Below, piece by piece: positions 14,901-29,900 of a stretch of 64,000 nucleotides of DNA (positions are counted from its first letter, which is position 1; each line of letters opens with the position of its first letter). Below the pieces are notes generated by a model. It ran no database searches and was not told where the DNA came from. It worked only from the letters and a program-made list of their open reading frames with translations. The position numbers and the translations under genes were made by a program. Where the stretch lies: contig JAVFKF010000044.1 of the NCBI GenBank assembly GCA_036926295.1, forward strand, positions 7,998,001-8,062,000, in the 5' to 3' direction. The stretch comes from Pachydiplax longipennis. Its lineage: Eukaryota; Arthropoda; Insecta; Odonata; Libellulidae.

Positions 14901-17900
14901 TCTATTCTAACAATCTAATCTTATTAAAGTGACCACCTGCTGGATCACTTTTGGATGGAGGTGTCACCTAGGACAAGTTTCACTTTACAAAGTAGTTCTT
15001 CGTATATTTTTCCTTTGTTTTTGCTCCTTTTTTAGCGTGGTGATAGAGGAAGACCAGAGGAGCAGGTTTTAATGAGAGCTCTGAGAGATTTCAATGTACC
15101 CAAAATAGTTACTGATGATATGTCAGTGTTTATGGGACTCATAGGAGATTTGTTTCCAGCTCTTGAAGTTCCTCGCAAGCGTGATTTTAGTTTTGAAGGA
15201 ATGGTGAAGCAAGCTGCTTTAGATTTATATCTTCAACCTGAGGAAAACTTTATATTGAAGGTAATAGCTTTCTTTGTAATTAATTTATCTTTACTCATCA
15301 GTAAAAATTTATGACGTAAGAATCTCTGGTGTGAGAATTAACAATCTTAAATTATATTTTTTTTACAAATTCTGGTATTTTATCCATATTTATGATTTAG
15401 AAATTCCCTTAATACAATAAATTTGTTTATATTTTTAAATTTCAAAGGAATAGTAAATAAATCAAGATGGAGGCTTATTTTAACAAAATGGAAACTTATC
15501 ATAAATTTATTTCATACTTAAGCTCTTTAGAGTATGCTCATATTTCCTATTACTTTGATGTCCTCAAAACCAAAGATCATAATGTTCTCAATAGCCTATT
15601 TTTAATTCAGTGAATTTGATCACAGGTAGTACAACTAGAAGAACTATTGGAAGTTCGCCATTCTGTATTTATTGTGGGTAATGCAGGCACTGGAAAAACT
15701 CAAGTTTGGAAAAGTCTATTTAGGACTTATCAGAACATGAAGCGTAAACCTCATTATAATGACCTCAATCCCAAGGCTGTTACCAATGATGAATTATTTG
15801 GTATTATCAACCCAGCAACAAGGGAGTGGAAAGATGGTATGTTTCATATCTCCTTTTTATTAATTTCAGTTTTTTTTCATTGCAATGTCAGATAATGACT
15901 ACCTCATTTGATGGTTTGTGTGAAGGGTGTTTTCATAATCTATACTTTGAGTAAAGTTGAAAATGTTTAGAAAACTTATTTTTAGCTCAGTTTGTCTAAT
16001 ATACTTCAGCAGTGGTAATCCTCTTTTCAGAATCTGCCAACCATAGTCATTAGGTGAATACCTTTATTCAATTATGCCTAGTATTATGGAATGTCTTTCA
16101 ATCTGAAGCTAGAATGCTTTTCATAAAGTTTACTTCTCTTCTTATATTATCCTTTGGAAGGAAGTGATTCAAATCAGAAACCAGGAAGAATATAATTTGA
16201 ATGTTATAGTTTAATTCCCTATCAAAAATCTCTGAAATTAGTTGTCCTCTAACATAGTGTACTCATACAAGAGTATTTTTCCTCATCTCAAATTCTTCCA
16301 TTCTTTTCTATATTTGTATTCATATTTCTGAAATCTTCCTTCCATGTAGAACCAAACTATCCTCAGAAATTGAGATCTGTTTTTACAATAACATTTCTCA
16401 TTTACAAGTAATATCTTTGACTTTGGCTAACCTAACTTATACTCTCCTTTTGTACTTACCATAATGAAATAAAATCATGTTTCATTTTAAATGGAGTTCA
16501 GAATGATGCATAATACTCTATGAACATGTTTAAGAGTATTTATAAAAGAATTTTGTATTTAAATGTAATAAATATTGAAGTTCACCTGGTTAATGCTTAG
16601 ATAGATGTTCATGAACGCAAATATTGAATCAAATTCTTTTATTTCACCTGATTACATTCAGAATTGTATCTCTTACAATCATCTCCATCCCTCATTTTAG
16701 GTTTATTTTCTGCAACAATGCGGGATCAAGCAAATATGACAGGTGATGGACCAAGATGGATTGTTCTTGATGGAGATATTGATCCAATGTGGATAGAATC
16801 TCTGAACACTGTCATGGATGACAACAAGGTATGAGGGAGACTAACATGATATTAGGTAGGTTCTTGAAAATGGTAATATCAGTCTTTTCCATTTCCAGAT
16901 CTTGCATTCATGTCATATCAGTAAGTAATGATTTTCCTCAAAACCGGGAGACTAGCTATTCATTTCTTAATTTTGCCTTACACTCTCTTGCAATATTATA
17001 TAATGAATAATAACTTATTGAATAATGTACTGGGTATCCCAAAAGTAAACAGCTTTTTGTGAAGTCAGACCCTTATGAAAAACTCATCTATTAATTTTGG
17101 TCAGGTTTAAAATGTACTAAAATGGATGAGATAATTTTCTATATAGAAGGGATGCAGTGGTATTGAATGTGATAAAGCTTTTTCATGAATGCAACATTCT
17201 ATGAACTGTTGTATTGGGCATGTTGAGTCTAATACTGGTCTACATAACTGAAGTTCAATTTGGAAAAATTGCCAAATTCTCTTAGTGTTTTAACGGTCTA
17301 TACTAGGTACTTCTCTTTTATCCCATTATGCATGGCCCTAGTTCTTTTAAATCTGTTCACAAGTTTGTGAATCACTTCTTCTGTAAGTCCAGGTTTATTT
17401 TATCTTTGAATTTTTTTTCTTCTGCCAATTGGACATCTCTGATATGGGCTATCAGAACAAAGATCTATACTGTTGCATTCAGTTTTTGAGAATTATGGGA
17501 AGGAATAAAACAAAATAAAAATTTTGGAAAAACTTTGAGCACAAAAATGAGATTTTGTATACTTTTAACATATTTTAAATAAAAAATTAATAGACTTGAT
17601 TTTTTTAGAAAGTATCCAATTTCACAAACATAGTGCACCCTTTTGGGACACCTTGTATAAAATTCAGCTCCAATTAATGCGATTCAAATATATATGCCAC
17701 TACCAGTGCTACCTAAGTTATAAATTCTTTATTCTCTTTATCTGTATATGATTCAATATTCGTTCAATGTTTGTGCCTGACTTAATACATGGATCCTTTT
17801 TTAAATCAATCATTCTCTTATTTAATAATTTCTTAGAAATTTTGCCTCACTCTTATTAATAGGTATTGACATTGGCCAGCAATGAACGTATTGCTCTCTC

Positions 17901-20900
17901 TCCAAATATGAGATTACTGTTTGAAATTGCAAGTCTCCGCACAGCTACTCCTGCTACTGTTTCCCGAGCTGGCATACTTTATATGAACCCTCAAGATCTT
18001 GGTTGGAATCCGTAAGTAAATATATTATTATTAATGTTTGCCCTAGATCATTATTTAGTCATATCAACCCAACATTGATATGCCCATGTCCATTTTCAGG
18101 TATGTAACGTCATGGATTGAAAAAAGGGATGTACAATCTGAGAAGGCTAATCTTGTGATTTTATTTGACAAATATATTCCCCCTTCATTGGAGATGCTTA
18201 GAGGTGGAAGAATTAGAAAGGTAATACAATATTTTCATCATGATTTTTCTAAGTTAAAAAATTAATAATAATTATTAATTGAAATAAATTTCCTATGACT
18301 TTTGGTTAGAAACTGAGAAACTAAATGTATTATCTGGTCTATTTTGTTACCTTACTATCAGTCAAAATTGCCATTATTTTAAAACTTATGAAGGCCAAAT
18401 TAATTTAAAAGCATATCATTTGCTGATCTGTGAAAGAAAATATAAGATATTCTTTTCTTTTGTAAGTAATAACTCTTTTATGGTGTGTGAATTGTGTTCC
18501 CTCCTCTATCTATTATGGTGGAAGCCATCTGATTAGAAAGTGGGTCATTTCCTCCATTCTCCATGAAGTTTAATGTAGCCCAATTATTAGAAAAGATGGT
18601 ATCAAATCAGATTTTTGAGATCATATTTATAGTAAAGAACTACCCAATGAACTATATAATTTTTACACTGTAGTTCACTTCAGTTTCAATTCACAATTGA
18701 ACTATTCCTGCAATTTCACAGATTTGAAATAAAAGAAGTCTCTATGATATTTCAACCTTTAGTTTCCCACTCAACAAAAGGCAAAAAATTAACCTTATCG
18801 TGCATTTCAACAAAAATAAAAATATTAGAGAATTTAATAAATTGTTGGTGATATAATTTAGATCTATATCACATTCAGAATTGTAATCCTTTTCCAGATC
18901 ACTGAGGTCACTGAAATATCTCATATTCAAATGCTGTGCCACTTGCTAGACTGTCTTCTTACATCACAGAACACTCCTCCTGATTCCCCAAAGGAGTGGT
19001 ATGAAATTTACTTTGTTTTTGCATGTGTTTGGGCTTTTGGTGCAGCAACTTTTCAGGATCAGGTAAATCTTCTGCCCCTAAGTTAGCTCATCCATTTAAG
19101 TCACCAATATCTGAGTCTTAAGTCTCCTTTTAATTTTACAGTTAATTGATTATAGAGTGGAATTCAGCAAATGGTGGTGTAATGAGTTTAAAACAGTGAG
19201 ATTTCCAGGTCAAGGAACTGTTTTTGACTATTACATTGATCATTCAACAAAAAGATTCATTCCTTGGACAGAGAAGATAGCAAATTTTGAGCTGGATATG
19301 GATGTGCCATTACAGGTATCTTTCAAGTCTTCATGTGTCTAACTTGTAAAATGAGTTGCTTACTTAGTGTAGAATAATCATTTAATCTCTTTTATTAAAG
19401 GCAAGTCTAGTGCCAACATCAGAGACAACTCGTCTTCGATATTTCATGGATATGTTGATGGAAAAGAGTCAACCAATTATGTTAGTTGGATCTGCTGGAT
19501 GTGGAAAATCAGTCATTGTTAATGAAAGGCTAAATTCCTTATCAGAAAATTATATGGTTACCAATATTCCTTTCAACTTTTATACTACATCTGGTAATAT
19601 ATTTTTATATGTAAAGGAAATCATATTGATGATTTTTTAGAGGGTTTCTGTTTCTCTTTTTCATTATCTATAATGGAGTTTTTTTCTCTTTTGTTGCTTG
19701 AGTTAAACTTGCATTATATTCAGCTTTTAAAAGCCTCTTCTTAAACATTTTGTAATAATGTTCTTTTAATTACTATTGAAATACCATTTATTCAATATGA
19801 TAACTTTTATATTTTATTGTAAGGTTTTACTACAATTCAGTGTTATTTTTCAATTCTTTAACTGAAAGGATTTATTTTTCAGAAATGCTACAGAAAATGC
19901 TTGAAAAACCTTTGGAGAAAAAAGCTGGAAGAAACTATGCACCTCCAGGAAGTAAACACATGGTGTATTTCATAGATGACATGAACATGCCAGAGGTAGC
20001 CTTTAAGATTCTAATTAATTTTGAGAATTATATTAAATAATGAAATAAAAGTGGAAAATTGGTGGTAGAAAAAGGAAGTAGAAAAATCATTAATGTTAGA
20101 AAGGTTAAACTTTAGTCACCTAATAGAGGAAATTAAATTTATTGCACATCCTCTGTAGATTCATAATATATTGCCCTTTGTATATATTACTAACATTTGT
20201 CATAATATATGTTTAAAAGTAATAAAATAAAATTAATATTTCTGTTAGTGATAAAATACTTTGTAAGGAATGAGTGAGGGACAAAGTTCTCCATGAATTG
20301 TATAGAGAATATTTCACTTTATAAGAATTTCTCTTGGACTATATTTTTTATCATGTAGTTGTTCATTTTTGTACAAATTTAGGAATTATGTTATGTTTGA
20401 GAAAAATTTCAGTGCACTACGTTGTTAATAAAACCATATTCTGCCTCCAGTGGTATTTTGTTTTCCTTTAGAACTCTCTCAAGTTTGTCATTCCATTGCA
20501 AATTATTACAATTACCTTGTGTTTCTCTTATTTATTTGTGTTATACGTAATATTTTTCAATTCTCTTTCAAAGCTCTTTTCTAAATCATTACTTCATAAA
20601 CAGGTAAAAATATAAATGCTTAATCATTTTAATTTATTGATTGAAATGATTTTATATATGCACAGGTTGATACCTATGGAACTGTCCAACCTCACACATT
20701 GATCAGACAGCATCTGGACTACGGTCATTGGTATGACAGGAATAAATTAACTCTTAAGGATATTCATAACATACAGTATGTTTCATGCATGAATCCAACT
20801 GCTGGAAGTTTTACTATAAATCCACGTCTTTTGCGACATTTTATTGTATTTGGGCTAAGGTATGTAAGATTGAAGTTTGACACTCTTTAAATATTCAGAG

Positions 20901-23900
20901 TGAAATTTTTCTTAATGAATAGTCAATTTCCAGTTTTCCAGGAACTGAAGCCCTTACCCATATTTACTCATCGATTTTGAATCAGCACTTGACAAATCCA
21001 GCGCTCAAATTTGGTCCTCCAGTGCAGAAAATCACTGAGAAGATTGTAAATTCTTCCTTGGTTCTTCATCAGCGAGTTTCTCAAGTATTCCTACCAACAG
21101 CAATAAAGTTCCACTACATCTTTAACTTAAGGGATCTCACTAATGTATATGTGGTAAATTTCATTTGTGGCATTATATATCTTTTATTTGAATGGGAAAA
21201 ACCAAGGTTAAAATTTTGAGGCTTAAATGAAATCTTCTTTAAAAGTTATTTTATGCCTTAATAAATGCTAATTAATTTGTGTAATGAGTTTTCTAGAAAT
21301 TTTGGAGTTCCAATCCTTTTATATTTAAATTAATAATTTTAGCCAGAATTTCCTTCTTAAATTGTGGCGAATATGATACTATGATGCATGGTATACTTTG
21401 ATAAATATGGTGCTTTTATTATTCTTATATCTTTATTTTTTACCTCTGATAAGTATATGAATTGCACCATATCTCATAAAATATAGAAAATATCTAACAT
21501 CTATGATAATGATGTAAGTAATTTAAGGGTGAAATAGAGAATGGCAATTTTCCTTTTATGATGATTACACTAAGTTTATATTTACATTTACATTAAAACC
21601 CTGCAAACTGCCACTGGCACATGGCAGGGGGTGTGAAACACTGAAAGATATTGTCTTTTTCTAAGAAATCCTTATAGACTTTGTGGTTAATTATGATTGT
21701 AGTTTTGTGCGTTTATGGTACAACTATGACCTGCAATTTTATTGTCATAGTGATTAAAGTCATAGTTGTGAATCAGACAAAAATTTCTTGATTCCCAATC
21801 GGAATGTTGGATTATGTTGGTTCACTATAACATTGATGTTTTCTCTTTAAAGGGCTTGCTGTTCAGTACAGCAGAATGTCTTGTAACTCCTGAAGACCTT
21901 GTAAGGCTGTGGATGCATGAGAGTCAGAGGATATATGCTGATAAACTTATAGATGATAAAGACCTTGATACCTTCAACAAGTTATTAAATGAAATTGTAA
22001 AGAAGAATTTTGAGGTAAGGAAGGGAAACAGTTTATGTTGTTTTCCTTTATTAATGTTTGATTAATGTTAATCTGATGATGTCTTTTCCCCCTCCTGCTT
22101 AAATTCTTTAATTCTTTAAATACCCCATCCAATGGGGTATTTAAATGTCACCATGGGGCTATGTAAGTTGGCATGGCTAGTCAGATTAAAATCTACATGG
22201 GCCTGTGTATGCATGCAATATGTTAACTTCCAAAGAATCCTTTTCCATATCAGTTCAGTATTCCAATGTGTAATGGCAATCCTTGTATAATGGATAGCTA
22301 ATCCTTGCCTCTGAATGAAGAATAATGCTACAACAGTCATTTTTGAGATTTAAAATCTGTCTATGGTGTCTTTTCATTCAGCTGCTTAAATTTTTATTTA
22401 TAGCAGATGAAATGCATTGAATAAACTCTTTCATCAACTCATTCAACTACGATCCTTAATTTAGTTACTTATATCTTTTATTCTCTTTTGAAGAAAAATG
22501 AATACACCCGAAACCCATAATAAATCAAAGGTTTGAATTATGATTACATTTACCCAAAGTATTACTTTAAGAAATGAGAATCTTTTTTTTTTCTTCTTTA
22601 AGGAATTGATGATTTCCTGCACATTCCACATTCTATATCCCAAAGAAATGAAATGTACTTTTAATACAGAATGCTCTTTAATACTAGCTCTTTGAAGAAA
22701 ATTTTGCCCTAGATTTTTGAAATTTTATCTCATCATGAGTTCTTTATTTTTCTAGTAACCATTGTTTCTCAAATAATGATGCCTATTTCTTTATAAATTA
22801 ACTTTTAATCTGAACCTGATGATTGAAAATTTTTGGTGTGGTAATGATATCTTTTCCCTCTAAAGATTGATAATATTAATAAATTTAAGTATTTGTAGAT
22901 AACATAATAAACAAACGAATATTTTCAGGATTTAGATGAATCGGCTTTGAAAAGCCTTAGGATATTCTGCCATTTTTCTCAAGGGCTTGGTGAGAGTAAA
23001 TATTTACCAATAAATTCTTGGGAGCAGTTAAACAAACTATTGACTGAAGCATTATCAGTTTATAATGAGTTGATTGGAACAATGAATCTAGTGCTATTTG
23101 AGGATGCTATGATGCATATATGTAGGTAAGTGTGTATCCCATTTCCAGTTATAAAATGTCAAACTACGAAATATTTGATATCAAAATTTTCTTTTGTTTT
23201 CCTCTTCTCTTTTTTAGTTTTATTTTATGTATATTTTCTCTCTTTTGTCTTAATGTAATTATACAATTTTAAGTAGAAGAGAGGCCTACTTGGGCCTAAC
23301 CTCACCTAGTGAAGGGTCAAATAATAATAATTAAATCGTGAACCTGATTTCTTAATCTTTGTCTATGAATTTGTGAAAGGTGACTTTCACTCTAGATCAT
23401 AGCCTTAGAATATCCCAGATCCCTATGAATTGAGATTAGAAAGGAAGATAACTGTTATGTTTCATGAAAAAAATAACATTACCTTCTTGCCTTATAAGCA
23501 AGGCAAATTTATTTTAATTTTATGTGTTACTGATACTTTTTAAAATTTTCTAATCAAACAGAATCAGCAGAATTTTGGAATCTCCCAGAGGTAATGCTCT
23601 TTTAGTGGGAGTTGGAGGAAGTGGAAAGCAATCTCTTTCTCGCTTATCTGCTTCAATATCCAATTTGGATGTCAATCAAGTTCAACTTCGAAAAGGTTAT
23701 TCTGCATCTGATCTGAAGGTAAGTGATATGGGTTGCCTTTAGTAGCTAATTCAAGGTTAAGATGGTTAAATAGGGATTAATAAAATCAAATAAAAATTCA
23801 GTCTAAATGTATGGCTTTGCATTCATATTTATTGTCCAGTAGCAGCTAACCTTTCAAATCATCAAAATATCCCATCTCCTTCAATCATTCTGCTGCAAGG

Positions 23901-26900
23901 TTGAGATATATTCAAATGAGCATTTAAAACCACTGGCTACAACTTATATGAATTGTGAATATAATACAATGGTACTGGAGAAAAAATATCTAAATTATAG
24001 TTCAACAACCTTATATAATCTTAGAAATTGCAAGACTTTTCAAATTAAGTATTTCATGTATTTTTTATGAAAGTTTCTTCAAGTATCCGTGCTCATATAG
24101 GTATTTAATTATGAACCAAATATTGTGTTCTATTGCTTGTCTCCACAAATACAACATTAGAGGTGATCAAATTTGGATAATTAAAAATTGAAATTGATGA
24201 CATATGAGATGGTGAATAATGGCATACTTTGAGTATTCATTCAACCTATGGTTATTATGTTTCAGGATGACCTTGCTGCAATGTACTTGAGAGTGGGATT
24301 GAAGAATGTTGCAACTATGTTTCTCATGAGTGATGCTCAAGTGGATGATGAAAAGTTTCTCGTTCTTATAAATGACATGCTTGCATCAGGAGAGGTTGCA
24401 GATCTTTTCTCTGATGATGAAGTTGAGAATATTATTGGGAGTATCAGAAATGAGGTACTTTCATTTTCATTAAACTTTAGTGGGAATAGAAATTTGAAGC
24501 ATGAAATTATAGTGAAGGAATCAATTTTTTACATTTAGATCATCACTACATTCTTCAGCTAATTCCTTTCATTCAGTTTTTGATTTCAGCTGCTACTCTG
24601 CATTCCACTGTTAACTTTTATTTCTTTCTCTCAGTTTATATAAATTTAAAGAAAATATCCAGTTAGATTAATGGTGATACTAATAGGCTAGGCAGCTGGG
24701 TAACCTTCTGAGGTGCGTTTTAATAGGGACACCTAAATGATAAAAAATTACAATTTCTATTGAAATTAAGTCTCACTAAGAAAAGAATATGATTGCATAT
24801 AGAGCAAGGCTTACTATTACCTATATTTATTGAGTGATTTGACTTAATTGAATTAAAATGTCCTTGGGAATAAAATAAGTAGTAAGTCTAATTTTGCATT
24901 TTCTTGGGTTGAAAATGCCCAGGCATTGCCTGTGTATTCATGTATCAGCAGAGGATAGTTCAGTAATTTATTTTATGGTTTCATATTTTAGGTGAAGTCT
25001 TGTGGAATGATTGACACCAGAGAGAACTGCTGGAGGTTCTTCATAGATCGGGTAAATATTTACTCATGAATTTCTCAATTGTAGAATGTAGAATGTTATA
25101 TTTTATGGTGTATTTACAGGTTCGGAGACAATTGAAGGTTATGCTATGCTTTTCTCCTGTTGGTTCAACTCTTCGAGTGAGATCTCGTAAATTTCCAGCT
25201 CTAGTTAATGGCACTATCATAGATTGGTTTCATGAATGGCCTCAGGAAGCTCTTATATCTGTTTCTGGACGATTTCTACGGGATGTGGAAGTGCTTGAGG
25301 TAAGAACAAACTATGCCCTCGCACTAATTAGAGAAGCAAGCCTATGGCTTTTCATCAAATTACAAGTAAGGGATTGCAAGTGTAAACAATGGGTGTCCAG
25401 ATGTATGGTGACTTGGGTAACCCTACCCAGGTTGGGTCTGATGATTTTTTGATAGAAATTTTATAACAGTTTTAAGAAAAGGATTTTGTAAGATATCATA
25501 GGGACAGCTGGTGTATTTGATTGTCTTGTTTTCTGAAAAATTGTTGTTAATTTAGATTGCTATTTCAAAGGTAGTACAGAATTACCAATGTATACATAGT
25601 ACATTTACACATAATAGCACATTCTATCACACTTTACCCCGGCTTTGGACTGGCAAAATGATTGAAAATGAATATGCTTTAACATAACATGTTTAAAATC
25701 AGCTTTTGTTTGACTATCAATTTTTTGCTTATTCAGTTTTTTTCGTTTTTTTTGTAGTTTACATATTTTTACATAGAATCAGCATTGATATTCATCCCTT
25801 GCTATGAAATAACTTATTTTTATTTTGTGTAGGATACGGCTTTGAAAAAGAATTTTCTTCTTATTTTTCATATTAGATCCAACTAAAGTACACGTTCCCA
25901 ACATTGTAACAACATGTTCACATATTTTGGCTGTAACAAAATGTTCAAGTAAAATTTTTCATTGAACTCTTTATAAAATATCTTTCAGGAAGGACTAATC
26001 ACATCTATATCTAGATTTATGGCATACACTCACAATTCTGTAAATGACATGTCCAAAACATATTTAGCCAATGAACGCCGCTATAATTACACTACCCCCA
26101 AATCCTTCCTGGAGATGATCAACCTCTACTCAAGTATGGTCACAAAGGAAACAGAAAAAAATCTAGCTCAGATTGAAAGACTTGAGAATGGATTAGAAAA
26201 ATTGTGGAGTACTGCTGAGCAGGTAAGGATTCATAAAGTTACCAAAAATATGCATATTTTGATAATTTATAATGAATGCATTTAACATACAAATTTAGGT
26301 TGAAGAGCTGAAGTTGAGACTAGCCGTACAGGAAAAAGTGGTGAAAGAAAAAAATGATGCAGCTGATGCCCTCATTAAGGTGGTTAGAATTGAAACAGAG
26401 AAGGTGTCTCAAGAAAAAGCTATTGGTAATTTATTATTCGTATATTGCATGTACTGACTTTGCAAAACATATGAACATTAAATTTGCTCGTATAAATTTA
26501 TTTTTGTTATGACTCTCCAATGTCAAGCCTTTTTTCATTTTGTTTAAATGTCTCTAGAAATTAAGGTATGTGTTTATTTATTATTTCTAGCTTCCATTGG
26601 TAGTTTTATATTTATTGTTATTATTCATTTGTAGGTTTATTGTTCATATTTATATTGTACTTATTTATATTTAGTTTTGTAATTTATCCCAGCATTCGTA
26701 TCTTAATGCATTTTCATTAAAGTTTCAAGTTATTTTTGTCCTGGTAAAATCCCTGTTAAACCTTGTGGGAACTTTTATAAATGTAATTATGGATTGTTGG
26801 AGTCTTGCATGTGTTTTAATTATTATAAATGCATTATGCCTATTGTTGGCTCCATGTTTGTATATGAAATTGTGAAAATATTGTTATGGGATGATGTTAT

Positions 26901-29900
26901 TCTGCTAATTATTTCCAGGAGTGATGAAGGAAATAATTAAACATCCATTGTAAAGATATCTTTTTGCTGTCTTCTTATAGCTAATGAGGAAGAGGCAAAG
27001 GTAGCAGTGATAGCAGATGAAGTAGCCCAAAGACAGAGAGAATGTGAAGTTGACTTGGCAAGAGCAGAACCAGCCCTTATCGCTGCACAGGAGGCTCTTA
27101 ACACTCTTAACAAGGCAAGAGACTAATTTATATAAGCATACAAGATCCATAAGTATAAAATTTCATACAAGTTTAATGAAAAATTTTTCCTAATTAGCAT
27201 ATCAAATAATCTTTTTAATCTTGTTTCTTGACTTGCATTTGTATTTTTATGATTTACTATATTCATAAAGTAGTATGAATATACTACTCATATTAGTTAC
27301 CTGTTATTCTTAGGTGCCTGCATGAAGATAGAAAGACTACATGAAGTAATGATAGTCCTTTATCTGAAAATTGTGAAGATAAGAATAATGAAAACTCTCA
27401 TGATAATACATTTTCATTATTCTTTGTTTTTATTTTCTGATACAGTGTTTCTTGGTGTAACTCTTTCTGTTCATCTCAAGATCCTTTATCAGTCAAATTG
27501 AGCTCTGACTAGCAAATGCAAACCTCTTAAAGATTCACTCAGCATCTCTGTCATCTCCACATCTTAGCTGTCACATATCTACACTGTCACCTATGTTCCC
27601 AAACCTCCTTCACTTTTTCCTCTCTTTTAAATATGATTAAATGTTGGAGGTAAAGGATCTCCATGCTTTACACCTTTGAACTTCTCTGCCCATTTTATTT
27701 GTCTTTGCACAATAACTTGCACTGTTTATCATAAGTACAAATTTTGTAGCAAAATTGTATTTTCCTATTCTGATGCAATTTTTTAAACACATCAGTTTTT
27801 GCCACTGAGTATGACAAACATTCATCAAATTCAAAACACCAACCTTCTCAAATGCAAGGTATAATTTTGATCAAAATCCTGATCTGAGTAAATAGATAAA
27901 GTCCTTAATGTGATGGCTAGCAGATACTTACTGACGCAAACGGCATATATTTTTGCTGTCTCCTATAACTATTCCCATACATTTGTTGACTTGCCTGTTA
28001 TTTCCAAAAGTAACTATTAATGACACTTGCTTGAGAGAACTTTTATAAATGTAATTATGGATTTTTTGGAGTCTTGTATGTGTTTCAATTATTATAAATG
28101 CATTATTTTCCTACTTTAGGCCAATCTCACTGAACTGAAATCTTTTGGAACTCCTCCTCCTGCTGTTTCAAATGTGACTGCAGCTGTTCTGGTCCTTCTG
28201 GCTCCCAAGGGAATTGTACCCAAAGATCGAAGTTGGAAAAGTGCTAAGGTTAATAATTCAATACGATATATTCATTCTCTTAATAATAGTTCACATGCAA
28301 AATCGATTGTTCATTTTAAATTCTATCAAAATCTGATCACTTGCATTGAAATTAGTATTCTGTTCCTAATATGTACAATTACATTTTCCTGATACCATAT
28401 TTTGATAGATGGATTATTTTTCATTTATCTTTTATGAGAGAAAAGTGAAAAATATATCTTTCATTCACTTTTGTCTTTCTTCATTAAGTTTTTATTCAAT
28501 CAGTCTTGTCCATGGCTAAGATAATATGGAAGCTACTGGAATATCACTGATGTTGAATAATCACAATCATTGCAGTTACTTCTCATTAATTGCTATGAAA
28601 TTGATTATTCATATGTTTATTACATTGTTCTTTCATTTCAAAATACGCAAGAACTGTGAAGGATGCTGCAATGAAAAAGCTTCTTGCTATAATAATGTTA
28701 CAAATGTGGCATCACATGCTTCGGAGTTAGTGTTTTCTATTCACTTTTTGGCTATTAGAAGTTATTGAGTAAGTCCAGTTTTACATGTATTGAACTTACA
28801 AAACTTTGGAAATGTATTAACCTTGGACTCCATCTCTCCTACCAATGAATAGAGGTACTACTTAGGCTTCAGGCTGACCACTTTACCTTCACTCTGAATA
28901 ATACACGAGTACTTTCTTATTCCAGTTGATGATGGGAAAGGTAGATGCATTTTTGGATTCTTTGATCAATTATGACAAGGAGAACATACATCCTAACATC
29001 ATTAAAGAAATACAACCGTATCTGCAAAATAAAGATTTTGAGCCAGAATTTGTAAGAAGCAAATCTGCTGCAGCTGCAGGTATTTATTATTCCTTGATTT
29101 TCTGACAAAGAGTAAATATTTAAATCACATTTAGTATCAAAGAGAGATAATTTTCTTTTTCAGGTCTGTGTGCTTGGGTTATAAACATAATTAGGTTCTT
29201 TGATGTGTATTGTGTTGTTGAGCCTAAGAGAAAAGCATTGGAGCAAGCAAATGCTGAACTAGCAGCTGCTCAGGAGAAGCTGGCTAAAATCAAGGACAAG
29301 ATAAAGGTAATAAATATGTGGAAAAAATGAAAAAACTGTAATTTTGGGCCTTTACATCCTAACTTTGATTTCTGTTTGTGCAGCTTTTGGAAGAACAGTT
29401 GCAGAAACTCACTGATGACTTTGATAAAGCTACTGAGGAAAAAATCAGGTGCCAGCAAGAGGCTGATCGAACTTACAGAACTATTGATCTTGCCAATAGA
29501 TTAGTTCATGGACTTGCTTCAGAAAATACTCGATGGGCAGAATCAGTTTCTGGGTAAGTATCCCAAAAGCATAATTTTGTTGGTAATATAAAGATGAGTA
29601 ATTGGGGTTAAAACTCAGTTAAGATACTGCTCAAGGAACCAAGTGAAAGCAATGTTTTAAATGTGATAGCTTTATACCCAGGGTATTCAAATTTTTATTT
29701 CTTTTTCATCAGAAAACAAAAGGGATAGGTTTTTTTGGATCTTTCATTTTTAAATATTTGCTTTACACCTTATTAAGAAGGTATCTTCTTTAGTTTGCTT
29801 GACTTGTCACAGCTGTAGATATCTAAGAGATCCACCTACTATTGTTTTGTAATACTAGTTGCCATCTGGTCATATATTTTAAATACGATCTCCTATTCAG

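Noticed and set aside
25300..25452. Read-through extension of dynein exon 34 in the longest plus-strand ORF
   Set aside because: The exon ends at a good donor at 25299 and exon 35 continues the family sequence in frame; the extension has no dynein similarity.
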